Shown here one piece after another: positions 1-5,111 of a stretch of 5,111 nt of DNA. Location: the NCBI GenBank assembly GCA_946563605.1, contig CAMNVW010000125.1, forward strand, positions 1 to 5,111. Direction: 5' to 3'. The notes under the pieces are model-generated. The model did no database searches. It worked only from the letters and a program-made list of their open reading frames with translations, and was not told the DNA's origin. Position numbers and translations under genes: made by a program. Source of the DNA: an uncultured Clostridia bacterium (GTDB lineage: Bacteria; Bacillota; Clostridia; Oscillospirales; Ruminococcaceae). Every line of letters starts with the position of its first letter. Position 1 is the first letter of the stretch.

Positions 1-786
1 GGCGGAACACTTTCCCTGCGGCATGACGAAGCGTTGACGATTCTCGGTCTGCCGATCGGCACACAGTGGGAAATTTCGGAACAACTGGAACCCAACTGGT
101 CGGTATCCCCACAATCCGGTATCATCAGCGGTACGGTTCAGAAGGATGACGTAGCCATTGCAGCGTTCACCAATTACAAGGGAAAATTACCGGACAGACC
201 GCTGACCGTCTACAAAATAGTTGACGGCAACGCCGGCGACAAACACAAGGAGTTCCACTTTACCGTGACGCTAAGCGATAAAACTATCAGCGGCACTTAT
301 GGGAATATGGAATTTACCCAAGGCGTGGCGAACTTTACCCTGAAGCATGGTGAACAAAAAACGGCAGTTGCTCTCCCAGCTGGCATTGGCTATACGGTAG
401 CAGAAGCTGAAGCAGATCAGGATGGTTATACCACTACAGCTACCAACGCAAACGGCAAAATCACAGATGCAGTGATGGTAACATTTACGAACATCAAAAA
501 TGTAACGCCGGAGAAGCCGGAAGAGCCAGAGAAACCGGAAACTCCGAGAAAACCGGAGAAACCGGAACGTCCAACCCCAAAACAGAAACCAGAGACGGAT
601 TTGGAACCGGAATCAGAGACGGATTTGGAGCTGGAATCGGAACCAGAAACAAAACCAAAGAAAAAGGTACCAAATACCGGCGATGAGTCGAATGTCATCC
701 CGTGTCTGATACTTTTGGCTGTTTCCGGTCTTGGAATAGTTTCCATATTGTTCATTTCCAAACGGAAACCCAAAGACACAAAATAA
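1..786 (+). CDS. Sortase-anchored surface protein, C-terminal part (pilin/Cna-B-like repeat domains)
   Basis: The frame is open from the first base, so this is the last 261 residues of a larger protein; the TTG at 34 is internal and not a real start. Residues 1 to about 60 are the end of one beta-sandwich repeat, and about 67-168 form a complete one. The two align: LSLRH with FTLKH, LPIGTQW with LPAGIGY, AFTN with TFTN. This pattern fits the DUF7601/streptococcal-pilin isopeptide family. Lys72, Glu135 and Asn164 sit where such domains form an internal Lys-Asn isopeptide bond, and the partial repeat keeps the matching Glu27 and Asn58. A Pro/Glu/Lys-rich stalk (about 170-222) and a C-terminal sorting signal follow, so the protein is probably linked to peptidoglycan by a sortase and exposed outside the cell. 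Ligand and role (adhesin, pilin or other) cannot be told. A terminator just downstream makes it the last gene of its own unit. The family call is from memory of the motif pattern. Confidence 0.85.
   Translation, partial: GGTLSLRHDEALTILGLPIGTQWEISEQLEPNWSVSPQSGIISGTVQKDDVAIAAFTNYKGKLPDRPLTVYKIVDGNAGDKHKEFHFTVTLSDKTISGTYGNMEFTQGVANFTLKHGEQKTAVALPAGIGYTVAEAEADQDGYTTTATNANGKITDAVMVTFTNIKNVTPEKPEEPEKPETPRKPEKPERPTPKQKPETDLEPESETDLELESEPETKPKKKVPNTGDESNVIPCLILLAVSGLGIVSILFISKRKPKDTK
592..639 (+). repeat. Tandem 24-bp repeat (two copies) in the stalk region
   Basis: Two adjacent 24-base units (592-615 and 616-639) match at 21 of 24 positions and encode ETDLEPES and ETDLELES. They lie in frame within the acidic, Pro-rich stalk before the sorting signal. 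Upstream (about 508-570) is a looser run of Pro-Glu-Lys units such as EKPE and RKPE. Such stalks carry surface domains across the cell wall. Unit multiples of three allow copy-number change without a frameshift. Confidence 0.8.
667..783 (+). other. Cell-wall sorting signal (VPNTG, membrane segment, basic tail)
   Basis: The three-part signal is complete. It has a pentapeptide VPNTG at 667-681, a variant of LPXTG with Val in place of Leu. A hydrophobic stretch of about 22 residues follows (694-759, VIPCLILLAV... to ...SILFIS), then a short positive tail, KRKPKDTK, ending at the stop. A sortase would be expected to cut between Thr and Gly. No sortase gene is in the window. VPXTG-type motifs are common in clostridia and actinobacteria. 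Confidence 0.88.
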
Positions 787-803
787 TCCATAAACAGTCA
801 TGA

Positions 804-850
804 CGGCGGTTCGAGTGTTCGCAGCACCCGAGCCGCCGCTTTTTGCTTTT
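804..850 (+). terminator. Rho-independent terminator after the surface-protein gene
   Basis: A 14-base arm at 804-817 pairs with 825-838 around a 7-base loop (818-824), with one G-T wobble and one A-C mismatch. The base of the stem is six G/C pairs. It is followed by TTTTT at 840-844 and a second T run at 846-850. It begins 18 bases after the stop codon. The opposite strand has no T run after the stem, so termination is expected only on the + strand. It separates the surface-protein unit from the hprK operon. Confidence 0.88.
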
Positions 851-898
851 TCATCGGCAAAGAAATTGCGGAGGATAGTTTTCTTATAAGATAAGATG

Positions 899-907
899 TG
901 ATATAAT
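899..907 (+). promoter_or_regulatory. Extended -10 promoter (TGATATAAT) for the hprK operon
   Basis: A perfect TATAAT at 902-907 is preceded by TG one base upstream (899-900), making an extended -10 element. With 17-base spacing the -35 position falls at about 879-884 (TTTTCT), a poor match, which is usual for extended -10 promoters. Transcription would start near 914, giving a leader of about 65 bases before hprK. The surrounding sequence is AT-rich and lies between a terminator and a gene start, which supports the call. I see no clear cre (CcpA) site nearby. Confidence 0.65.
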
Positions 908-978
908 AAAAATAATTATTTCGTTCAAAAAATGGACGTCACTGCGTCTGCGCTTAGATAGTTAAGGAGGGTTTATTT

Positions 979-1950
979 ATGCCAAAGCTGTATTCGGTCG
1001 CGCTTGCGAAATTGATCGAGGATTTGAAGCTGGAAATGGTTTATATGCCGCGTGATCCGCAGGAGATTATGGTTACAACAGTGGACATCAATCGTCCGGG
1101 GCTGCAGCTGTGCGGATTCTATGATTACTTTGACAGCAATAGAATTCAGATGTTTGGATTGAGTGAATTTGCTTACATGGAAAAATTCACACAGCAGCAG
1201 CGTCAGGAATTTTTGGATAAGTTCTTTTCGCAGAATATTCCGGCGGTTGTGATTACCCGCAACCTTGAAATTCCAGAGGAAATGGTAGAAGCTGCGAATA
1301 CCTACGGCGTTCCGCTGCTGAGAACGGAAAAGGAAACCTGCGATTTTATGGCGACCATGATTGCGACGCTGAAGGTGGATCTTGCGCCGCGCATCACCCG
1401 TCACGGTGTGCTGGTGGAGGTTTACGGTGAAGGTATCTTGCTGCTGGGTGAAAGTGGCGTCGGTAAGAGCGAAACTGCCATTGAGCTGATCAAGCGAGGA
1501 CACCGACTGATTGCCGACGATGCGGTGGAAATCAGACGTGTTTCGGATAAAACGCTGGTCGGTTCATCTCCGGCAAACATCCGCCACTTTATGGAACTGC
1601 GCGGTGTCGGTATCATCAATGCGCGCAGAATTTTTGGTATGGGTTCGGTTAAAATGACAGAAAAGGTCGACATGGTCATCGCGCTGGAACCGTGGGATAA
1701 GAGCAAAGTATACGACCGCATGGGCATGGAGGACGAACAGACCGAGATCATGGGCATTCGGGTGCCGTCGCTGACCATTCCGGTTAAAACAGGACGAAAC
1801 CTCGCGATTATTATCGAGGTAGCGGCAATGAACAACCGTCAGAAAAAGATGGGCTACAACGCTGCACAGGAGTTGCTCAAACAGCTGGGCATGGTGGAGG
1901 ATATTCCGCCGGAAGCGCTCAAAAATGCGCCGGATTATAACGCATACTAA
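979..1950 (+). CDS. hprK: HPr kinase/phosphorylase
   Basis: HprK is a bifunctional cytoplasmic enzyme that uses ATP or PPi to phosphorylate Ser46 of HPr and uses phosphate to reverse this, setting carbon catabolite control in Bacillota. The protein is 323 residues, close to the family norm of about 310. Residues 1 to about 130 are the N-terminal domain. The catalytic domain begins near ITRHGVLVEVYG, with His142 at the conserved RHG. It carries the Walker A loop GESGVGKS (157-164), the ADDAVEI segment (179-185), the HprK signature ELRGVGIINARRIFG (206-220) and the IPVKTGRN segment (267-274). The C-terminal NRQKKMGYNAA (286-296) matches the family's conserved helix. The ATG start is supported by AAGGAGG at 964-970, 8 bases upstream. 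It is the first gene after the promoter. Neither ptsH nor crh, encoding its substrates, is in the window. Confidence 0.97.
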   Translation: MPKLYSVALAKLIEDLKLEMVYMPRDPQEIMVTTVDINRPGLQLCGFYDYFDSNRIQMFGLSEFAYMEKFTQQQRQEFLDKFFSQNIPAVVITRNLEIPEEMVEAANTYGVPLLRTEKETCDFMATMIATLKVDLAPRITRHGVLVEVYGEGILLLGESGVGKSETAIELIKRGHRLIADDAVEIRRVSDKTLVGSSPANIRHFMELRGVGIINARRIFGMGSVKMTEKVDMVIALEPWDKSKVYDRMGMEDEQTEIMGIRVPSLTIPVKTGRNLAIIIEVAAMNNRQKKMGYNAAQELLKQLGMVEDIPPEALKNAPDYNAY

Positions 1951-2000
1951 GCTTGCCTGACAGCATAAATAAAAGAGAACAAAAACGAGGGGCAGAAACT

Positions 2001-2726
2001 ATGAAACTGATTGCAGATACACATATTCACAGCATGGCTTGCAGCCATGCTTACAGCACCGTGATGGAAAACATCGAAGCCGCAAGACAAAAAGGTTTGC
2101 ACTATATGGCGATGACCGAGCACGCGCCGACCATGCCGGACGCACCGCATATCTGGCACGTTCAGAGCCAGTGGGATGTGCCGTCCTTCTGGAACGGCGT
2201 CAACATCCTGCACGGTGTTGAGGCGAATGTAATCGATGAAAACGGTTCTCTGGATGTCAGCGAAAAGATTCTCGCAAGTCTGGAATGGGTCATCACTTCG
2301 ATGCACCGTCAGTGTCTGCCAGTGACAACAAGGGAAAATCACACAAACGCATGGTTAAAGATTGCGCAGAATCCGAATGTCGACGTCATTGGACACTGCG
2401 CAAAGAGCGGCTATGATTTTGACGAGGAAGTCGTGCTGAAAGCGTTTAAGGAATATGGAAAGCTTGTAGAAATCAACAACAGCTGTTTTACACCGGATTC
2501 CACCTGCATCCCGCGCTATATGGAGATTGCGCGCTGCTGCAAACGCTGGGAAATTCCGGTGGTTGTAAACACCGATTCGCATTTTGCAGGAAATATCGGC
2601 GTGTTTGACCTTGCACTGAAAGCGCTGAAGGAGATTGACTTTCCAGAAAAGTTGATTGTCAACGCAGACCTTGGACGCTTTGAGGAAATCGTTGCGCAAA
2701 AACGTGCAGGTGTGCGCCGCTTTTAG
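2001..2726 (+). CDS. PHP-domain phosphatase, YcdX-like
   Basis: A 241-residue cytoplasmic metal-dependent hydrolase of the PHP (polymerase and histidinol phosphatase) family, close in size to E. coli YcdX (about 245). All nine expected metal ligands are visible: His8 and His10 (DTHIH), His16, His41 (TEHAP), Glu74 (GVEAN), His102 (MHR), His132 (GHC), Asp192 and His194 (TDSH). Their spacing is that of YcdX, which binds three zinc ions, so the enzyme should be active as a phosphatase or phosphoesterase. The physiological substrate is unknown; histidinol phosphate is possible, but no his genes are nearby. The start is ATG 2001, 8 bases after GAGGGG (1987-1992). A TTG at 1953 would extend the frame by 16 residues but has no ribosome site and lies before the conserved DTHIH start, so it is rejected. 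It sits 50 bases after hprK. Its stop codon TAG forms part of murB's ribosome binding site, implying coupled translation. Confidence 0.9.
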   Translation: MKLIADTHIHSMACSHAYSTVMENIEAARQKGLHYMAMTEHAPTMPDAPHIWHVQSQWDVPSFWNGVNILHGVEANVIDENGSLDVSEKILASLEWVITSMHRQCLPVTTRENHTNAWLKIAQNPNVDVIGHCAKSGYDFDEEVVLKAFKEYGKLVEINNSCFTPDSTCIPRYMEIARCCKRWEIPVVVNTDSHFAGNIGVFDLALKALKEIDFPEKLIVNADLGRFEEIVAQKRAGVRRF

Positions 2727-2740
2727 GAGGAAATAATTTC

Positions 2741-3673
2741 ATGGCTTGTCTGAATGTTGCCCAAAAGGAAAATCTTGCCGCGTTTTGTAAGGCGGAACAA
2801 ATTCACGTTTTGTGGGACGAAGAAATGAAGAACCACACGAGCTTTAAAATCGGCGGACCGGCAAAGGCAGTGTGCGTCCCGAAAGACCGCGAACAGTTGA
2901 AGAAACTGGTTTGTTTTATACGACAGCAGCAGTTGAATGTCTGGTATGTCGGCAACGGTTCCAATCTGCTTGTCAGCGACGAGGGACTGGATGGCGTCGT
3001 TATTTTGCTGGACGCACCGTTTGATGGAGAAATCGTCGTACAGAACAGCATACTGGAAGCGCCTGCCGGAAAAAAACTTTCGGCGGTGTGTACGGCTGCC
3101 TGCACAGCGTCTTTAACAGGACTGGAATTTGCATGGGGGATCCCGGGCAGCATCGGGGGAGCAGTGTATATGAACGCCGGCGCTTATGGCGGCGAAATGA
3201 AGGATCACCTGCTCTGGGTGGAATATTTGAACCGTGACGGAGAGGTCGTTCGCCTCGAAAAAGAACAGCTCGGCTTGTCCTACCGTCACAGTTGCTTTAT
3301 GGAAAAGGAATATGAGGGCGTATGTATTTTGCGTGCGGCATTTTTGCTCGAAGCGAAGGAAAAGGCAGCCATCCAAAGTGAGATGGACAGAGTCATGGCG
3401 CAGCGCAAAGAAAAACAGCCGCTGGAATATCCCAGCGCAGGCAGCACCTTCAAGCGTCCGCAGGGTGCATTTGCGGCAAAACTCATCGACGACTGCGGCT
3501 TGCGCGGTCTGACAGTGGGCGGTGCACAGGTAAGCACAAAGCACGCAGGTTTTGTGGTCAATATCGGAGGCGCCACCTGTCAGGATGTGCTGGATTTGAC
3601 CGAGAAAATCAAAGCGTGCGTCAAGGAAAAGACCGGCTATGAATTGGAGCTGGAGGTCAAGGTCTTGCCGTAA
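2741..3673 (+). CDS. murB: UDP-N-acetylmuramate dehydrogenase (UDP-N-acetylenolpyruvoylglucosamine reductase)
   Basis: MurB is an FAD flavoenzyme that uses NADPH to reduce UDP-GlcNAc-enolpyruvate to UDP-MurNAc, the second committed step of peptidoglycan synthesis. The 310-residue protein is of usual length for the Gram-positive type that lacks the E. coli Tyr loop. The FAD-binding domain shows NHTSFKIGGPA (31-41), the YVGNGSNLLVSD segment (69-80) and WGIPGSIGGAVYMNAGAYGG (132-151). The substrate domain has YRHSCF (181-186, Arg182) and SAGSTFKRP (232-240), whose Ser235 is the likely proton donor. It ends in ELELEVKVL, where Glu305 matches the conserved C-terminal catalytic Glu. The ATG start has AGGAGG at 2725-2730, 10 bases upstream, overlapping the stop of the preceding gene. 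The gap to that gene is 14 bases, so translation of the two is probably coupled. Confidence 0.97.
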   Translation: MACLNVAQKENLAAFCKAEQIHVLWDEEMKNHTSFKIGGPAKAVCVPKDREQLKKLVCFIRQQQLNVWYVGNGSNLLVSDEGLDGVVILLDAPFDGEIVVQNSILEAPAGKKLSAVCTAACTASLTGLEFAWGIPGSIGGAVYMNAGAYGGEMKDHLLWVEYLNRDGEVVRLEKEQLGLSYRHSCFMEKEYEGVCILRAAFLLEAKEKAAIQSEMDRVMAQRKEKQPLEYPSAGSTFKRPQGAFAAKLIDDCGLRGLTVGGAQVSTKHAGFVVNIGGATCQDVLDLTEKIKACVKEKTGYELELEVKVLP

Positions 3674-3685
3674 TGCCAGCCGCGC

Positions 3686-3703
3686 GGCAAAGAAGTCTTT
3701 GCC
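3686..3703 (+). other. Perfect hairpin in the murB-rapZ gap
   Basis: GGCAAAG (3686-3692) and CTTTGCC (3697-3703) form a perfect 7-bp stem with a 4-base loop, 12 bases after the murB stop. It is followed by CAAAAAGG rather than a T run, so it is not a normal terminator. TGCC at 3674-3677 could instead pair with GGCA at 3686-3689, and GCCGCGCGGC (3679-3688) is itself a palindrome, so alternative folds exist. It may affect mRNA stability or the murB/rapZ expression ratio; that role is only inferred. Confidence 0.5.
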
Positions 3704-3727
3704 AAAAAGGATAAAAATGAGGGGAAA

Positions 3728-4636
3728 GTGAAAAATATGCGGTTTATTATTGTAACGGGAATGTCCGGCGCCGGAAAATCTGCGGCGATGAATGCGCTGG
3801 AAGATGTTGGAATCTATTGTATGGATAATATTCCGCCGGTGCTTATTCCAAAAATCGCGCATTTGGGAGGAAATGGTCAGGACGCCGAAGGAATCGACCG
3901 CGTCGCCTTGGCAATCGACGCAAGGGGTCTGCGCCAAAGTACGAGCAATCAGGACGCCACCAAGGAACTGATGGACACACTGACCGAACTCGACCGCGAA
4001 AAGGTGAACTATCAGATCCTGTTTTTGGACGCATCAAACGAAGAACTGATCAACCGTTACAAAATCACACGGCGTCCGCATCCGTTGATGGGAAAAAGCG
4101 ATTCCTTGACGCGGGCAATCAACCAGGAACGGGAACTGCTGCGGCTTGCCAAGGAAAGAGCGGATATCGTGCTGGACACCACATTTTTGTCCGCCTCCCA
4201 ACTGCGGAGCAATATCCATGAAATGTTCCGCAGCAGCGACCCCGACAAAGATGACTTTGTGGTGAACTGCATTTCCTTTGGCTTTAAGTTTGGTGTGCCG
4301 GCGGATGCGGACCTGATGTTCGACGTCCGCTGTCTGCCGAATCCTTTTTATGAGGAGCATCTGCGCTCGAAAACGGGTCTTGACAGGGAGGTGCAGGATT
4401 ATGTGCTGAGCTCGCCGAAAACGGAGGGCTTTTTAATGAGGCTGTATGATTTTGTGGATTATATGATTCCGCTTTACCGCCACGATGAGCAGAAAAGCCA
4501 GCTGATGATTGCAATCGGCTGCACCGGCGGCAAGCACCGTTCGGTCACCATTGCGCTCAAACTTTCGGAGCATCTGAAGGCAAAGGGTCTGCGCGTCATC
4601 ACCAGCCATCGGGATATTGAAAAGAAAAAATTGTAA
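3728..4636 (+). CDS. rapZ: RapZ/YvcJ-family RNase adaptor and nucleotide-binding protein
   Basis: In E. coli, RapZ binds small RNA GlmZ, directs RNase E to it, and so controls GlmS and amino-sugar supply. Bacillus YvcJ is an ATP/GTP-binding member whose target is less clear. The 302-residue protein has a P-loop GMSGAGKS (11-18), EDVGIYCMDNIPP (25-37), AIDARG (62-67), a Walker B-like ILFLDAS (97-103) and RRPHPL (115-120). The C-terminal domain keeps SFGFKFGVPADADLMFDVR (183-201), LPNPFY (203-208) and GCTGGKHRSV (264-273). It ends in SHRDIEKKK, like the basic RNA-binding tail of E. coli RapZ. The GTG start at 3728 is favoured because GAGG (3719-3722) lies 5 bases upstream; the ATG at 3737, three codons later, is 14 bases from it. 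It follows murB by 54 bases. No GlmZ-like RNA is visible, so the RNA-adaptor role here is inference. Confidence 0.95.
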   Translation: MKNMRFIIVTGMSGAGKSAAMNALEDVGIYCMDNIPPVLIPKIAHLGGNGQDAEGIDRVALAIDARGLRQSTSNQDATKELMDTLTELDREKVNYQILFLDASNEELINRYKITRRPHPLMGKSDSLTRAINQERELLRLAKERADIVLDTTFLSASQLRSNIHEMFRSSDPDKDDFVVNCISFGFKFGVPADADLMFDVRCLPNPFYEEHLRSKTGLDREVQDYVLSSPKTEGFLMRLYDFVDYMIPLYRHDEQKSQLMIAIGCTGGKHRSVTIALKLSEHLKAKGLRVITSHRDIEKKKL

Positions 4637-4701
4637 TACCTATTGAGGGAAAAAGAACAGTCAGGCGGCATACATCAATCAAAGAATATAACTGTAAGGA
4701 G

Positions 4702-4715
4702 GTCACATAGGTGAC
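4702..4715 (+). promoter_or_regulatory. Ribosome binding site and small hairpin at the whiA start
   Basis: A strong ribosome site TAAGGAGGT (4694-4702) lies 8 bases before the GTG start at 4711. GTCAC (4702-4706) and GTGAC (4711-4715) can pair as a 5-bp stem with loop ATAG, burying the GTG start codon and touching the end of the ribosome site. This could modestly lower initiation, but a 5-bp stem is weak and can arise by chance. Confidence 0.4.
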
Positions 4716-5111
4716 ATTCGCAACCAAGGTAAAAAGTGAGATCAGCCATAATAAGGGGCTGATTGCGCGAAATAAAAAGGCGTTTTCCTATGGGATGCTG
4801 CTGTGCGGAAAGAGTTTTTCGGAACAGAGCATCACCATGACGTCGGAAAATAAATATGTCGCAAAACTGTATGCGAAGCTGATTTTCCAGCAGATACCGA
4901 TGCAGACCAGTGTTACCACGCGGGAATATATCGGGAATTTTCAGCAGTCCACCTATGCGGTCAGCGTGGACGACGAGGAGGACAGAAAAACCATCCTGTC
5001 CTTTTTCGGACATGGGGAGGATGACGGACAGGGGTATAATCGGGAGCTTTTGGAGGATTTGGAGCACCGCCACGCATTTTTGGCAGGCGCATTTTTGAGC
5101 TGCTCCAACAT
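4711..5111 (+). CDS. whiA: WhiA-family DNA-binding protein, N-terminal part
   Basis: The frame runs open from GTG 4711 to the window edge, giving 133 residues of a protein usually about 310-320 long. WhiA has an N-terminal LAGLIDADG homing-endonuclease-like domain without nuclease activity and a C-terminal helix-turn-helix. It controls sporulation genes in Streptomyces and affects cell division and chromosome segregation in Bacillus. Family marks are the opening TFATKVKSEI (Bacillus SFASETKKEL), the start of the LAGLIDADG-like domain (about 20-110), and HAFLAGAFLSCSN (121-133), matching Bacillus YLRGAFLAGGSV. Position after rapZ, as in Bacillus yvcJ-yvcK-yvcL, strongly supports the call. The start is set by TAAGGAGGT 8 bases upstream. 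The 74-base gap to rapZ holds no yvcK and no terminator. The C-terminal helix-turn-helix lies outside the window. Confidence 0.88.
   Translation, partial: MTFATKVKSEISHNKGLIARNKKAFSYGMLLCGKSFSEQSITMTSENKYVAKLYAKLIFQQIPMQTSVTTREYIGNFQQSTYAVSVDDEEDRKTILSFFGHGEDDGQGYNRELLEDLEHRHAFLAGAFLSCSN

Noticed and set aside
34..36. TTG at 34 as the start of the surface protein
   Set aside because: The frame is open to the window edge and the residues before it already belong to the repeat domain, so it is an internal codon.
426..791. Minus-strand frame rich in Ser and Gly opposite the stalk of the surface protein
   Set aside because: The low-complexity Ser/Gly/Phe sequence is simply the reverse complement of the Pro/Glu/Lys repeats.
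935..948. GACG/CGTC inverted repeat in the hprK leader
   Set aside because: Only four base pairs with a six-base loop, not followed by a T run; too weak to call an operator, riboswitch or attenuator.
787..978. A small RNA, riboswitch or cre site in the intergenic region before hprK
   Set aside because: The region holds a terminator, an extended -10 promoter and a ribosome site; the roughly 65-base leader is too short for known riboswitch folds and no cre-like match was seen.
973..1503. Minus-strand open frame (176 codons) antisense to hprK
   Set aside because: It lies opposite the clear hprK gene, has no recognisable family motif, and its composition is that of an antisense shadow.
1953..2000. 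Upstream TTG start extending the PHP gene by 16 codons
   Set aside because: There is no ribosome site before the TTG, the extension is not like family N-termini, and ATG 2001 has GAGGGG at good spacing.
3113..3937. Long minus-strand open frame (274 codons) antisense to murB and rapZ
   Set aside because: It spans two well-supported genes and their spacer, has no recognisable domain, and is Cys/His/Phe-rich as expected for a mirror of real coding sequence. Codon bias of the + strand genes explains the lack of stops.
4657..4695. ACAGT/ACTGT inverted repeat in the rapZ-whiA gap
   Set aside because: Five base pairs separated by 29 bases with no T run; expected by chance.

Overview
The window looks like chromosomal DNA of a low-to-mid GC Gram-positive bacterium, most likely an anaerobic gut-type clostridium (Bacillota, perhaps Oscillospirales/Ruminococcaceae). 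This rests on strong AAGGAGG-type ribosome binding sites, an hprK/rapZ/whiA gene set typical of Bacillota, and a sortase-anchored surface protein with tandem pilin-like domains. The lineage is an inference from gene content and order; no sequence search was possible.

Layout. Positions 1-786 hold the C-terminal part of a wall-anchored surface protein, whose N-terminus lies outside the window. It has the end of one beta-sandwich repeat domain, one full repeat domain, a Pro/Glu/Lys-rich stalk with a short tandem repeat, and a VPNTG sorting signal. A rho-independent terminator (about 804-850) closes this unit. An extended -10 promoter (899-907) then opens a second unit of five genes on the same strand: hprK (HPr kinase/phosphorylase), a YcdX-like PHP-domain phosphatase, murB (UDP-N-acetylenolpyruvoylglucosamine reductase), rapZ (RNase adaptor/nucleotide-binding protein, yvcJ family) and the start of whiA, which runs off the right edge. 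Gaps between genes are 50, 14, 54 and 74 bases, and no convincing terminator separates them, so they are probably co-transcribed.

How the genes fit together. HprK sets the phosphorylation state of HPr Ser46 and so couples glycolytic state to carbon catabolite control. MurB makes UDP-MurNAc for peptidoglycan. RapZ-family proteins are tied, in enterobacteria, to control of amino-sugar (GlcN6P/UDP-GlcNAc) synthesis, which supplies the MurB pathway. WhiA is a DNA-binding protein linked to division and sporulation. The operon therefore places a carbon-state sensor, a cell-wall enzyme, an amino-sugar-linked regulator and a division-linked factor under one transcript. The PHP phosphatase is the member whose substrate cannot be told from sequence. 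The yvcK (gluconeogenesis factor) gene that sits between yvcJ and whiA in Bacillus is missing here.

No CRISPR array, tRNA, rRNA, insertion sequence or clearly new system was found. The less ordinary points are the surface protein beside a housekeeping operon, two small hairpins in the operon (murB-rapZ gap and over the whiA start), the absence of yvcK, and a whiA core motif that departs from the Bacillus form.
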